From Hyperoodon ampullatus (lineage: Eukaryota > Chordata > Mammalia > Artiodactyla > Ziphiidae), in the NCBI GenBank assembly GCA_949752795.1, contig OX457056.1, positions 174,430,428 to 174,494,427 on the forward strand: DNA of 64,000 bases, read 5' to 3'. The notes below the pieces were generated by a model, which was given only the letters and a program-made list of their open reading frames with translations, did no database searches and was not told the origin of the DNA. Position numbers and translations under genes: made by a program. This document shows, piece by piece, positions 12,081 through 23,165 of this stretch. Numbering within the stretch: position 1 is the first letter of the stretch; each line of letters starts with the position of its first letter.

Positions 12081-13013
12081 TAAAGCATTTAAACAATCAG
12101 CAGTACAGGATTTATTACTTCATTACAGACATTCTGTGATTGTTCCTGAGATTTCTGCTTTGCTTTACTGCAAATCTTCTCTCTCCAACCAGGTTTAAGT
12201 TTCCAAACAATACAAGCACTTCTTTTTGTGTACCTGGCACTGAGCTGCATACACTGGTGACGTCCAATTATCAGTTTTCTGATAGCAAACAAACATAACA
12301 TTTGATGAAGTAGAATCGCCATGTAGCATCATGAGGAAAACACCGCTGGAAAAGCAGGGCTAAATCTGTACAACCTTCTACCACTGATGTCCTCAGAATT
12401 TTTAAAACTTAATATTGAGCATCTCATATAAAACATAGGAATAAAGTAAACAGATTTCCAACAAAAACATTAAATGCAGTTAAATTTTTATTCCACGTGT
12501 GTATAAGAATAATAAATGGAATTTAATCCTTTAATACAAAAGGCTACATGAGATACAAAAAACAGGTCAAGCTGATTTCTGCCAGACCTCTCTAGAAACA
12601 TGGCTATGAAAATGTGTTGTTCACTAAGACAGTTGAAAGATCTGAGCTTTAAGCTATCAATATATTGAAGTCCAGTTCATCCACTAAGTAGAAAAGGCCT
12701 TATTTTTCATTATTAAAGAAAGAAAAAAGAAAACTTCTATCCAATCTTTGCCCTCCTTTCAACCCCTATCAACTGTCCATGCAACAACACCTGCATCACA
12801 GCTCAGCTGAAAATGCTTGGCCACACCTAAGGAATGAAAACTCCAACCAGAGAGCCTGTCCGACCTTGACCTGCCTCCCACCGCGCCCCAACGCCACCAC
12901 CACCACTCCAGGCACTAGATACTTGCCCTTGACTTTCAAGCAATATTAAATGCATGGCTTCACAAGCATCTCCACACCCATAGGCATGCTGGGGGCTCCC
13001 ACCTTCCATCCCC
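12081..13013. other. Intronic DNA without recognised features
   Basis: AT-rich to 12.73 kb, then pyrimidine-rich. No confident repeat or exon. Confidence 0.45.
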
Positions 13014-13245
13014 TCATTGCCTCACCATTTCCTTCACTATCCTCTTTCTCATCCTTCTCAAATTGGCTCTGGATCCTCAGATCCTCCATCCCACCCACTA
13101 TGCCCTAAAGGGGCCTCGGTTGCCCTCTTCTGGGTTCCTTTTTCTACTTGTGCACCCTGATATTAGACCGTTTACCATACTGTCCTGAGACTTATTCATG
13201 AATCTCTCTCCCCAAATACCGTAAGTTCCTGGAGAAAAAAGATGT
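13014..13245 (+). mobile_element. L2 3'-end fragment (probable)
   Basis: The 'AAGTTCCTGGAGAAAAAAGATG' followed by 'AATCTGTATTTTGTAG' block resembles the L2 3' UTR motif that precedes its terminal repeat. Diverged. Confidence 0.45.
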
Positions 13246-13254
13246 TTTTAATCT

Positions 13255-13702
13255 GTATTTTGTAGTGAACAGAAAGGTGAGTGTCTCCCAAAGCCATAGG
13301 TCCAAGTTCTCAGCCCTATACCTCTGAAAGTAACCTTGTCTGGAAACAGGGTCTTTGCAGATGTAACTAAGCCACAGATCTCTAGATGAGATCATCCTGG
13401 ACTTCGGGTGGACCCTAAATTTAATGACTGGTGTCTTAGAAGAGAAAGAAGAGTATTTGAGAGACACACAAAGGGAAGGCCATGCGAAGACAGAGGCAGA
13501 GATCGGAGTTGGGTTGCCACAAGCCAAGTAATGTCAGAAGCTGAAAGAATCAAGGATTCTCCCCCAGAGCCTTTGGAGGGAGCATGGCCCTGCTGAAACC
13601 CTTGATTTCACACTTCTGACCTCCAGCACTGCAAGAGAAGAAAATTGTTGTTTAAGCCGTCAAATTTGTGGTAATTTACCATAGTCCTAGGAAACTAACA
13701 CC
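13255..13702 (+). mobile_element. MLT1-type MaLR LTR
   Basis: Shows the MLT1 order: GTCTTTGCAGATGTAACTAAG, 'GATGAGATCATCCTGGA', 'GGGTGGACCCTAAATTTAATGACTGGTGTC', the 'CCTCCAGCACTGCAAGAGAAG' block, then TTGTTGTTTAAGCC and the terminal GGAAACTAACACC. A solo LTR. A related LTR lies at 52170-52671. Confidence 0.85.
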
Positions 13703-13799
13703 TAGTCCAAACCTCAACATACTGCCCACGACCTCAGTTCAATAAAAAAACCGTGTTGAACTAAGAAGGAAGATGAAGACAAGGGGTGATGATGAGAAA

Positions 13800-13955
13800 G
13801 CATCTGAACTGCAGGGCAGGGATCTGGGACACGGACCCCTTGCCAGGCGCTCACCATGGGAACTTGGACAAGTCACTTATCCACGGCGACCCTCTGATTT
13901 ATTCCCTAATAAAATGAGGAAACTGGCCCAGAAGACCCTCTACCAGGTCTGATAC
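13800..13955 (+). repeat. MIR SINE
   Basis: Contains the MIR core 'GGAACTTGGACAAGTCACTTATCC' followed by 'AATAAAATGAGGAAACTGG', both well recognisable. Confidence 0.65.
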
Positions 13956-15399
13956 ACCTTGAACCAACTTCATCTAGAACATCAACTTTATATGATCCTT
14001 AAATAAATTATAATTTCTTCCCATTCACTGAATAAATTTTATTAATTTTATTTTTATCTAAAGAGCTTTCAGGTTTAAAAAAAGGATTAAAATGGCATTT
14101 CAAAGGCACTTATATTTTAATCAGCTCAAAAAAATTCAGTGAAATAGTTTGATAATATGCTGAAAAGTGATTTTCTATAATATCAACTTTTTTCCCCCGC
14201 AAAATCAACAATTTAAAGTAGCTGCTTTCATCCACTGTTGACAATTCAGAAAAACTCGACCTAAACTTGAATCAGCTTAAGTGCCACTGATCCAGAACCC
14301 AAATGTATGATGACTAATTTCTTCAGAGTAACAAGGGAGTTGGGCAACACAAAGGTTTTCTCCACTTGACTCCAGACTGTAATTATGGTCCCATACCCAA
14401 AATATCCACTTCAAAGAATCTGGCTAAGAAATAAATACAGCTGCTGCCGCTACCAAATGGTCGAGTGCTGGTAAAGGAAATCAAACAAAACAAAAACTCT
14501 TTTACCATTTTCGGGCCTCCATCAACAGAAACACACAATTTTCCTGTGTTACATCTTTCCTAATTCAAACAAATGGCAATGAAGAACAAAGGTGTTGGTA
14601 ATGAAATCTGTACCCATCAATCCTGCTTGGGTTAATTTGTGTTAAATTAAAAAACATATTTTGGGGTTAAATTAAAAACCGCAGTTTAAGTTCTTTCACA
14701 GGTCATGCTGCCTCCCTTGCCTTCATGTTTTTATAGTGGCAGCCTTGATTCTTTTTTAGGGAACCAACCAAAACAACAACATAGAGGAAGACGGCGCCGA
14801 GGGACTCATATTTCAGTTCGACAAAATACCCATTAGAAACACTTGCAAGCCTTCCCAAACCAATTCGTTGTTCAGAAAATAAAATCAAGAGTCACTGGGG
14901 CCACGGGTTCAGCTAGAATTGGCAGAACCACGCTTGCAAAACTGGACAGTGAATCGTAACACAAACTGAGTAACGAGACCAAAAATTTTTCCTTCCAGAT
15001 GGAAACTCAATCTGAAAATCAAGTCCTTGAGTTGCAAGGCTCAGCAAACCCACAGTTTGCAAATCCGAAGTTCTCGGCTTTTAAAAAGATGAGCGCTCAC
15101 ACTCAAGAAAACGGAGCTGGAAGGTGCACGATTTCATCATATATTCCAGAAATATATTTCTGGCCCTTAAAAACAACTCTGTTTTAAAAGGTGCTCTTTA
15201 ACTGTAATAAAACTAAGATAGCAAAAGCGAAGGAAACAGTCTGGGGATTTGGGGATCACACACCGGAGCATTCAAAGTCCTCGTGTTGCTTTAGTATCCT
15301 GCAAACGCGTCCAAGTAACTTAAGTTGCAAGAAGCTGAAGGACTGGCGAATCTAACCTAGCACTGTGTTTTCCGGCAGCCCACGCACAGGATGAATGAG
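13956..15399. other. Promoter-proximal intron 1, no repeats seen
   Basis: AT-rich, free of the repeat families that fill the rest of the window, until the CpG island. No exon supported. This kind of depletion can mark regulatory sequence but nothing more specific is visible. Confidence 0.5.
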
Positions 15400-15758
15400 C
15401 TTTAACTCTGCGGACTGCCTGTTTACTTGCATCCTCACGTGGCACCGCGCAGCTCAAAAGCGCCGCGCCCGGACCGCGCGGGGAACCCGAAAACTTTTAC
15501 TTTGCAAACTAGCGGAGCTCAGAGGCAGCTCGGGGACACATCTGCTCGCCTGCCGCAGAAACGCGCCCCGGCCGAGCCCCCCAGGGCTTGCCCAGCACCA
15601 GCCCTGCCCGCAGCTTCATTCACACAAAGGCACAGGGGTGCCGGCGGGACCCTTTTGCAAGTCGCGCGGAGAGAGAAGCGGCACGACAGAGAGCGCCGGC
15701 AGGGAAGGAGGGAGGGGACCGGGCGCTTGGGCAGAGCGGCGCCCCGCGGGCTACTCAC

Positions 15759-16000
15759 AGGGTGACCGTGCGGTTGGGCAGCGTGTCCGGGGGCAGGACC
15801 TGCGCGAGCTCCAGGCTGCTGCACACCACCTTGCCCTCGGCGGCGCCCGCCGCCCTGCCGGCCCCTCGGGGCCGCCCGTCGTGCTTGCAGCCCGGAGGCA
15901 GCGCCGCGGCCCCGCCGCCGCCTCCCAGCAGCGCGAGCAGAGCCAGCGGCAGCAACAGAGGCGGCGGCGCGCGGCCCCGCAGGCGCTCGGTCGGCTCCAT
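15759..16000 (-). CDS. ADGRA3: ADGRA3 (GPR125) coding exon 1, partial
   Basis: First coding exon of adhesion G-protein-coupled receptor A3, a seven-transmembrane plasma-membrane receptor with N-terminal leucine-rich repeats; family work links it to planar-polarity and Wnt signalling. Seen here: ATG at 16000-15998 in a strong start context (A at -3, G at +4). Residues 11-33 form a Leu-rich then Gly/Ala-rich signal peptide. Cys38 and Cys60 flank a basic, Gly/Ala-rich stretch, as expected for an LRR N-terminal cap. An N-glycosylation sequon (Asn76-Arg-Thr) lies near the end. The translated exon agrees closely with human GPR125 as I remember it, including GCKHDGRPRG and KVVCSSLELAQVLPPDTLPN. The reading frame stops just past the exon, where a GTGAGT donor (15758-15753) follows codon position 2. 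A phase-2 junction is usual for LRR exons. The rest of the receptor lies beyond position 1. Confidence 0.95.
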
Positions 16001-16500
16001 GCTGCGGGCTGGGTGGCGGGTCGGGGCCTGCCGGCCGAGCGGCGGAGCACTGGCCTAGCGGGCCGCCCCGGCGCCCGGGCGGACGGGAGCGCAGCGCGGG
16101 CCCGGAGGCGCCCGGAGCCTTGTGGCGGCCGGAGGACGCTCCCTCCTCCGCGCCGACATGCTCCTTTGTCCGCTGCGGCCGCGCTCGGCCTCTGGGTGGC
16201 CGCCGGGTCACGGCCGCGCGGGTCCCTGCGCCGCTCTACGGCCGAGCTGGAGCACCGCCCCCTCCTCCACCTCCGCCTCCGCCTCCCCCGGCCACTGCCC
16301 GCGGCGGCTCCTCCCCGCCTGCCGCCGCCCCCGCCCTTTCTCCTCCCCCACCTCCCCCCTTCCTCCCCCTCCTCCTTTTTCTCCTCCTCCTCCACCTCGT
16401 GGTCTCCTGTCCCCTCAGCGCCCGCCGCCCGGGGCTCCGGGAAGGAGGTTGGCGCTCCCAGGCCAGCGCCGCCCGTCGCGTGTCCACGACCCCACGCGTC
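16001..16500 (-). promoter_or_regulatory. ADGRA3 5' UTR and core promoter region
   Basis: Upstream of the ATG on the minus strand. Contains GC-box (Sp1-type) cores, for example CCGCCC at 16255-16260 and another around 16326-16336, and no convincing TATA element. The transcription start cannot be placed from sequence alone. It overlaps the homopyrimidine tract at 16256-16400. Confidence 0.6.
16256..16400. repeat. C/T-rich (homopyrimidine-biased) tract in the ADGRA3 promoter
   Basis: About 145 bases on the + strand made almost wholly of CCT, CTC and CCG-type runs, for example CCTCCTCC and CTCCTCCTCCTCC, with few interruptions. The transcribed strand is correspondingly purine-rich. Such tracts can adopt triplex or G-quadruplex structures and are often length-variable; that part is general knowledge, not shown here. 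Confidence 0.75.
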
Positions 16501-16720
16501 CCCGGCTTCCGGGCAGGAGTTGTGGGCCCGCGGGAGTACGGTAACTCGTGGAGAGAGCGGAAGAAAGTTCTAGCCCAAACTCCAGCCACAGTGGCCACTG
16601 CCTGGCACGCTTCCCTCCTCCTCCTTCGCCGCCCTACAGACAAAGGCGCCCTGTGCGCCCCTGGGGGCCGCCCGTACCACCCGGCGAGCCCCAGTCCCAG
16701 GCTTGGGATGAGGGAGGAGA

Positions 16721-17967
16721 GCAGGGCTGAATTTCTTTGGAGAAAGGCAAGGCGAGAGGTAGTGCCCCAAACCAACTATCTTCAAAGGACTCGCCTTCCC
16801 AACTCTCTCCCCACGCAGGGATCGCGAGCCTTCTCTTCGCACACCTTTGTCTCATTTGTCCCGAATACAGTAGAGCTAGGAACAGGTTCCTCTCCCGGAA
16901 AGAGGACCCTCCAAAGCCGTTTCTGGCCGTCAGCAGTTCCACTTATAACCCTTTCAAAGGATGCATCGGGGCCTCGCTGGACCGGCAGCCTTTAGAAAAA
17001 GAAATTTCCCTCTGGCATCCAAAGATACCTCAGATGTAACCAGTTAGAGCAATTGTGAGCAAACCAGCCAAGAAACCCCAGCTGAATCGATTATTCTAGG
17101 GAAGGTGGCCAGCCCCGCCCTAACATGTGCAAGACCGGGGTTCACGTACCCTATGTTTAAATATTTACAAGGAATATATCAAGCTTACAAATAAAATATA
17201 TGCTATGCTCCTAACTTGAAAAATATACCTTAATAACGACCTGGAAGGCCAGGCGTGTGCACAGAGCTCTTAGTTACGTTGGAGCACCACCCCATACATG
17301 GCAAGGAGGGAAGAGCCAGACCCCAGCCCTCAGTCTACACATACTTCCATCACTTTTGCTTCCTGTGCCAGCTCCATTGATGAATAAGAGGGGCTTTCCG
17401 CACACGTGTGGACGCCCCAGCCCACTCAGCCAAGCTCCCTGCACACCCTCAAACAGCCACCCCTTGGCAACCCCTCAGGCCTAGGAGTGCATACACCGGT
17501 TGTGAGGTCCTCCCTTGGGAGGACAGTTCTGGGAAGAGGGCTGCTCAGGCCCTGGGAGTAGCCTTGGGAATTTTCGATCAGTGAATTCCAGGGTCCTGGG
17601 CTCCTTGGACAAGGTCTAGAAATAGAAAGGGAACACAGGCTCTTGGGGAACACATCCCTTGGCCCTGGAGATTTTTCGCCCCTTGGGGAGGAGAGCTAGG
17701 ATGATGCCCTCTAAAATGCAGAGCCAGGGCAGGGTTTTTCTTGCCTGAGTCTAAGGTCATTACTGCCTAAGGCCCCGACAGAGTCTGTCTTAGGGACCGA
17801 TTCCTAGGAATCTCTGTATGTCTAGAACTTCCTCAACAGTAAATAAATGGCCTTTGTTTAACACACACTATTGCATTAAGTTGAATAATGCTTCATTTTA
17901 TCGACGTTTTTTGAAAATCAACGATGTGAGCCCATGTGTCCATTGCTAATAGTGCATTCTGTGTTAG
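16721..17967. other. Upstream flank of ADGRA3, no gene recognised
   Basis: Moderately GC-rich to 17.8 kb, then AT-rich. Contains no exon with convincing splice sites and no recognised repeat. The ORFs here are short and compositional. A divergent non-coding transcript from the CpG island is possible but nothing in the sequence shows one. Confidence 0.6.
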
Positions 17968-18150
17968 AAATGTTCTAGATCTGTGCTGTCCAATATGGTG
18001 GCAGCAGGTGGCTATTTAACACTTGAAATGTAGCTAATGTAGGGTCAGAAGATAATTTTTCACCTTATTTAATTTTAATTAATTTAAATTCAAATTTAAA
18101 TAGTCCAAGGTGTTTAGAGACTACCCTGTTGAACAGTGCAGTTCTTGACA
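17968..18150 (+). mobile_element. hAT-Charlie non-autonomous element, copy A
   Basis: Recognised from ATGTTCTAGATCTGTGCTGTCC, 'GGTGGCTATTTAACACTTGAAA', the TTTAATTTTAATTAATTTAAA centre and the terminal GAACAGTGCAG. An oppositely oriented relative lies at 19797-19990. Subfamily not determined. Confidence 0.65.
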
Positions 18151-19660
18151 CTGATGGATAGAAAAAGTGGGAGATCATCATCACCACTAAGTAGCTTTAA
18201 ATCTATAAATAAACTTAAGTGGTGAAATTAAATAAATTCTCTTGAATTTATTTAAAGAATTCTTATTCCCTAACAAAACCATCACCATCATCATCTGTTT
18301 TCTTTATAAAGATAAAAACTTCTTACTATAGCAATATGGAAGTTTATTAGCCACATTACTATTGCCATAGCTACAAATTGTCATTTGAACTCAGAATCCG
18401 TGAATATCTTCACATACTCTATTTCAGCCTATAGTTGAAATAAATGTGCATGTCTGTTTTTATATTTGTTTACCAAGAGTACTAACATCAGTTTGATACA
18501 TATCCTCTTTTTACTTCACTGTAGTTGAGAAAGTTGTATAAAGTACAGAATTATAAGACAAAGAGATATCTCAAGAAGTATCATGAATCCAAGGAGAAAT
18601 ATGGAGGAAATGCTTTATTATATGGATAATTTCAACCATTCTTGCACAGAAATCACTAATTCTATCTTTGAAAATAAGAATCACTACAGATCGCAAAATA
18701 GTAGTACAGTATATTAAAGGGCTTTAGAAAGTATATCTTTCAACCCGGTAGTCCTTGGAATGCACACAACCCTGAGTTATCATCATTCTGTACCAGCATG
18801 GGTTTGTAAGGACATAGCAAATGGTCCTTTCCCCACTTACGAAGATCTTTGAGGATGATACTGCTGAAACTTACCATCATTTACCTTCAGTCACACCAGA
18901 ACCTTCGCTTTAATTAATCTGCCCCAGCCCTGACAGCCTCTTGTCAGACAGGTCTATTACTGCTGATGCCCCCTCAGGCATCAAGAACATCATACCATTT
19001 GAAGTTACAGGACTTAATGGGTCCTTTCAAAGTTCTCACAGTGGTTTTGATTATCCCACTTGAGAACATCCTATAGGAACCCTTTGAGAAATCACTCATT
19101 AACCATATTCTTGTACATGTAGTCCTGTAAAGCTGTATTGCGTCAACTGTTGCTTTAAGGATTGTAGATGGACCACATTCCAAGGCTTCTAGGCTGCGAA
19201 TCCTGTCTTGCTATGTTATGTAAGGCTTGTAGGAGATACCAGAGAAACACTCAAAGATGCTTTGTTTATCTTCCTACTATAGACTCCGTATTAACTATGT
19301 ATACATGTAAAAATATACAATTTATATATGCAATAAATATGTGGATGTATATACATATATACCACCCTATTTATTAACAATTTATTTTATGTTCCTGTCT
19401 TCTTCCTTTTCTACCAGACTATGAGCTCCTAGAGAATTTTTCCCACCCCTTCTTAAATTACTCCCTCCCACCTTCAATCACTCCCTATTACATTAATCTA
19501 GAATCTAGACCAATCATCTAGACTGAACTAGATAACAGGGCTTGTTCAAACCTAAAGATGGCTACCTGTTAAAATTTGTTTATAGTTTTATGTTGTTAGC
19601 CTCCCCCATTACAATACCAGCTCTATGATGCTTTGTCTTATTTGCTTTTTATGGCAGACT
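18151..19660. other. Intergenic DNA, mostly unrecognised
   Basis: AT-rich, with tetranucleotide TATA/TATG runs near 19290-19360 and a weak L2-like motif near 19415-19440. No exon supported. Confidence 0.45.
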
Positions 19661-19796
19661 CCATTAGTTGCTGCCAAAGAGCCACCCCCAAACTTTTCCT
19701 CCCTTGGAGGCTGAAAAAGCTACATAATCATTTCCCCAGCCTCCCTGGCAACTACTGATGGCCATAATCTAGTTCTAGCCAAAAAGAATCGAAGGT

Positions 19797-19990
19797 TGTG
19801 CAATATGGTAGATACTAGACACGTGTTTAAATTTAAATCCAAATTAATTAAAATTAAATAAACTAAAAATTCTATTCCTTAGTCACACTAGCCATAATTC
19901 AAGTGCTCACTAGCTATATGTGGCTGGTGGATACCATTTTGGGCAGCACAAGCTATGGAATAGTTCCAACATCACAGAAAGTTCTACTCT
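19797..19990 (-). mobile_element. hAT-Charlie non-autonomous element, copy B
   Basis: Reverse orientation of the family at 17968: 'AAATTAATTAAAATTAAATAAA' centre, then 'CAAGTGCTCACTAGCTATATG', GGGCAGCACAAGC and the outer 'CACAGAAAGTTCTAC' end, so it retains more of the terminal part than copy A. Confidence 0.65.
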
Positions 19991-20279
19991 TCAATACCAA
20001 TCTGAGGGGAAGCCTGCTGAGAATCTTCAGGATAGAAATTCTGTGTGTGATAAAAAGAGACTTACAAGAGAAGATCCCTCTCACCACCCTCATCCTTCTT
20101 GCTTTGGAAATGGTACTGTGAGGACATGATACATGGAACCGAAGCAGATCTTTTGAGACCACAAGGCAAAAAGCATAAAGGAAAACTCCAAAATCATAGG
20201 AAGAAATGGAAAGACCACCCCCCCAAAAAAATTGGGTCCCTGAGGTCATAGTTGAGCTGCCAGTCAAGCCTCTGGACTT

Positions 20280-20483
20280 TTTTTTTTTTTTTGCGGTACG
20301 CGGGCCTCTCACCGCTGCGGCCTCTCCCGTTGTGGAGCACAGGCTCCGGACGCACAGGCCCAGTGGCCATGGCTCACGGGCCCAGCCACTCCGCAGCACA
20401 TGGGATCCTCCCAGACAGGGGCACGAACCCGCGTCCCCTGCATCGGCAGGCGGACTCCCAACCACTGCGCCACCAAGGAAGCC
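20280..20483 (-). mobile_element. CHR-2-type SINE, short form
   Basis: CTGGACTT duplicated at 20272-20279 and 20484-20491. Poly(T), then GCGGTACGCGGGCCTCTCACC, and the tRNA-derived head at the right. The overlapping 90-170-residue ORFs on both strands are only translations of this SINE. Confidence 0.92.
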
Positions 20484-20491
20484 CTGGACTT

Positions 20492-22807
20492 ATTTTTATT
20501 GATTATGAATATTCTCTGGTTTAAGCCGCTGTTGTTATGGTTTCCTAGTGCCTACAACAGTGCCTGACACACAGAGGAAGTCCAAAGTATTTGTTGATTC
20601 TTGAAGTTTAAATCTTACTCATTTTTTATGTTCCAAACATCTAACACAGTTCTTCATATATATTAGCTGGTGAGTGTTGAGAAGATTGACTAACGTTCAG
20701 TCTTCTAAACAAATGGAAATGTGTAATATCATGATTAAACTGACAGCAGGAAAGAACAGCAACTTTTAGCACTTGAAATGTCTCAGTGACATTTATAAAC
20801 CCTGTTAATCAACAGACATTCTCTGTTTATTTTTGCATCATTTAATGTTAATCTATTAATTGTGACAGCTGTAGTTTATATTTTTAGTCATTACACGGCA
20901 TGTGCCAGAATGCGTGCTTGGTCATTACCCAAGACCCAGACAGAAACAGCAATAGTAGCTCAAATAACACCCTAGCCTCTTTAGACAGCATTGGCTCCTG
21001 TTCTGGCTTACTAGTTACTAGAAATAGTGACCTTCGGCAAGTCACTAAATCTCATCCTTCAAAGTGAGAGTTTGAACTGGAACCAGCTTTAAAGTGCTCT
21101 GATTTTATCCTGCTGAACCGTGAATTCTATTTTGTTTGTCTGCTGCAGCCAGACTATTATTGGAATGTATCCCTGTGACGGTTAAATGCTCTTTTTAGAT
21201 GAGCAAATATCTTTCTGAAATGGTATATTCTCTACCCACTGCAGTGTAATTACCATCAGTTGTAAATATAAAGAAGAAATATGAGGCAAAAATTGACCAG
21301 CAGTGCCACGTGGGGAATTACCTTGATGTAATAGGAGTCTCCAAGTACAGGACCAGGCAGGTTAGCACAGAGGTGGTGGAACAGGAAGGCTCACAGTGAG
21401 CATTAAGATGCTCAATTCACAGTTTATTATATCCATTTAAAACACACAGGAAGAGTGAGAAGCAGGGAAAGAGTTGGGGTAGGTTAACCTGCAAGGGTTA
21501 GAATGCAAACAGATGAAAGATCTATCACCTGAACATACACAATATGCCTATGAAATCTGAGTTAGTCCATCTGTCTGTCTCTTTCTTCCAACTCAGACAC
21601 ATCAACCTTCCCCACTGCTGGTGTGGTTACAAGGACCAGAGCAGAAGTTTAAGCAAAGTGACCCAACAGATTTAAGATACTGGGGCCAACATCTTACTTG
21701 CTCTGTCAGAGATGCAGGGACAATTGTGCCTGGTCACAATTACAACCTGCCCGATAAGCAGCTGCGGACTTTATTTGTGTTTCCTGGACAGAGGGTACTT
21801 GGGGCCAGACTTGATGTTACCAGTGAAGAGATGTTTTCAACCCAGTAAATACTGAGCGCCTCATATGCCTTATGCATATTTAGTGAATTATAAATACTTA
21901 TCCTTCCATCCTTTTCTAAATAAGTGATTTTCTCTTTTGTCCATCATTTTATCTGTTCACCTCACATGACTCTACTTTCTTTCTCTACGTCTACCATGTC
22001 TCACAGGTTATTTGCTTCTCTACTTAGTGTCATCAATTCTTCTTCCTTTTTTCCTATTATTTTTATATCAGAATTAAGTATTTTAAAATAATATAGAAAA
22101 TATAGTACATAACAGAGGAAACGGCAGACTTTGCGGAAATTTAGAAATAGAGTCTGCACCAGAGATGTAGATAGCTTCTCCAAATAGCAGTATTTCCTGA
22201 GTATTTATCTCCCAAATATAATGTATATAACCTGTCTTGTTATATCAGGTATCTGTGTTATTATAAATTTTATTCCTATGTGCCAATATAATGATTAAAA
22301 TCTATAAACCAACAAGTAATTATTAATGATAGTCATAGTAGCAAACATGCCAATCATGAAATTTCCATCTAGAATTTTTTTTTAAATAATAGCTTTCTTC
22401 CTTTGTGTCAGTTAACATTAAAATCCATTTGTTGAACTGAACAGAATGAGAACGTATATTTGAAATTATGCATTTCTCAACAAAGAAATTACTACTTTGA
22501 ACCAACTTCTGAATCTACATGTTGATAATGCATTGAATATCTTGTTATTTGGATTTCTGTAATATATTTTTAAACACATTCCTATGTCACTTAGAAGCCT
22601 CAAACATTATTAAGTCATAAACAGTTTGGTTATATAAACTCAGTCAAACTTTAAAATTTTAATTTATATGTATTAATTATCTTACTCATTACATTACATG
22701 TATTTTGGGTAAGAGAACTATTTTAGTTTATATGTCAATAAATCAAAACTCATGTACATGTTTTATAACTTTATAGAATGCTAACGTACAGAGGATAGTG
22801 CTAAAGT
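20492..22807. other. Intergenic DNA, mostly unrecognised
   Basis: Contains an L2-like end near 20545-20600 ('GTGCCTACAACAGTGCCTGACAC') and a MIR-like core near 21020-21070 ('GACCTTCGGCAAGTCACTAAATC'). The rest is unclassified single-copy-looking AT-rich DNA. Confidence 0.45.
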
Positions 22808-23165
22808 ATAGAGGAAAAAGCACTGATTTTTTAAGTCAGGAGATTCGGATTAATATGTTAATCCAAATTATTTTTTATTAATTTGGATTAATAAAGATTA
22901 GTTATTTTAATTAATTTTAATTATATTTAAATAAATTGATTTAATTATTTTAATTTTAATTTTAATTAATTTTTATTAATCCAAATTAATTAATTCTTTA
23001 TCTTAGGCAAGTTACTTAACTTCTTGGTGCCTAGTTTTCTTCATTTATTATAAGGTTTAATTTAAATTTAATTAAAAATTTAATTTAAATTATTATGATT
23101 ACATTGAAAGTTCCTAGCACATGACTTGCACTTAATAGGTGCCTATTGAAGGTTAGTTGAAACTG
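22808..23165 (+). repeat. MIR SINE split by a TTAATT-rich tract
   Basis: MIR head at 22815-22850, MIR core 'TTAGGCAAGTTACTTAACTTC' at 23003-23025, and the MIR end 'GCACTTAATAGGTGCCTATTGAAGG' at about 23126-23155. Between head and core (22850-22990) and again at 23053-23095 lies almost pure A/T sequence built from TTAATT and AAATT units. Confidence 0.65.

Larger units (their letters stand above)
1..15758 (-). other. ADGRA3: ADGRA3 intron 1, 5' portion (partial)
   Basis: Starts with the GTGAGT donor at 15758-15753 and runs to the left edge without an exon I can recognise, so at least 15.7 kb of intron 1 is present. Most ORFs in it are short and fall in repeats. Transposons listed separately occupy roughly a quarter of it. 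The stretch nearest the exon (about 13.95-15.4 kb) lacks recognisable repeats, as expected for promoter-proximal single-copy DNA. Confidence 0.85.
15400..16720. promoter_or_regulatory. CpG island over the ADGRA3 first exon and promoter
   Basis: Base composition changes abruptly from AT-rich intron to very GC-rich, CpG-dense sequence at about 15.4 kb and returns to ordinary composition by about 16.75 kb. CpGs are not depleted, unlike the rest of the window. The island covers exon 1 and the sequence upstream on the minus strand. I see no TATA box near the start, so a dispersed housekeeping-type promoter is likely (inference). Confidence 0.9.

Noticed and set aside
15519..16395. Long minus-strand ORFs in other frames of the island (230, 214 and 179 residues)
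   Set aside because: Overlap the true exon in other frames; Arg/Gly/Ala-rich composition only.
15395..16573. 392-residue + strand ORF across the CpG island
   Set aside because: Open only because GC-rich DNA has few stop codons; it is antisense to ADGRA3 exon 1, low-complexity Pro/Arg/Ala, and has no domain.
16500..17500. Divergent lncRNA from the ADGRA3 CpG island
   Set aside because: Plausible in general for CpG islands, but no splice donor, conserved motif or other sequence evidence supports it here.
19953..20465. 170-residue minus-strand ORF
   Set aside because: More than half is SINE translation, and the rest has no features.
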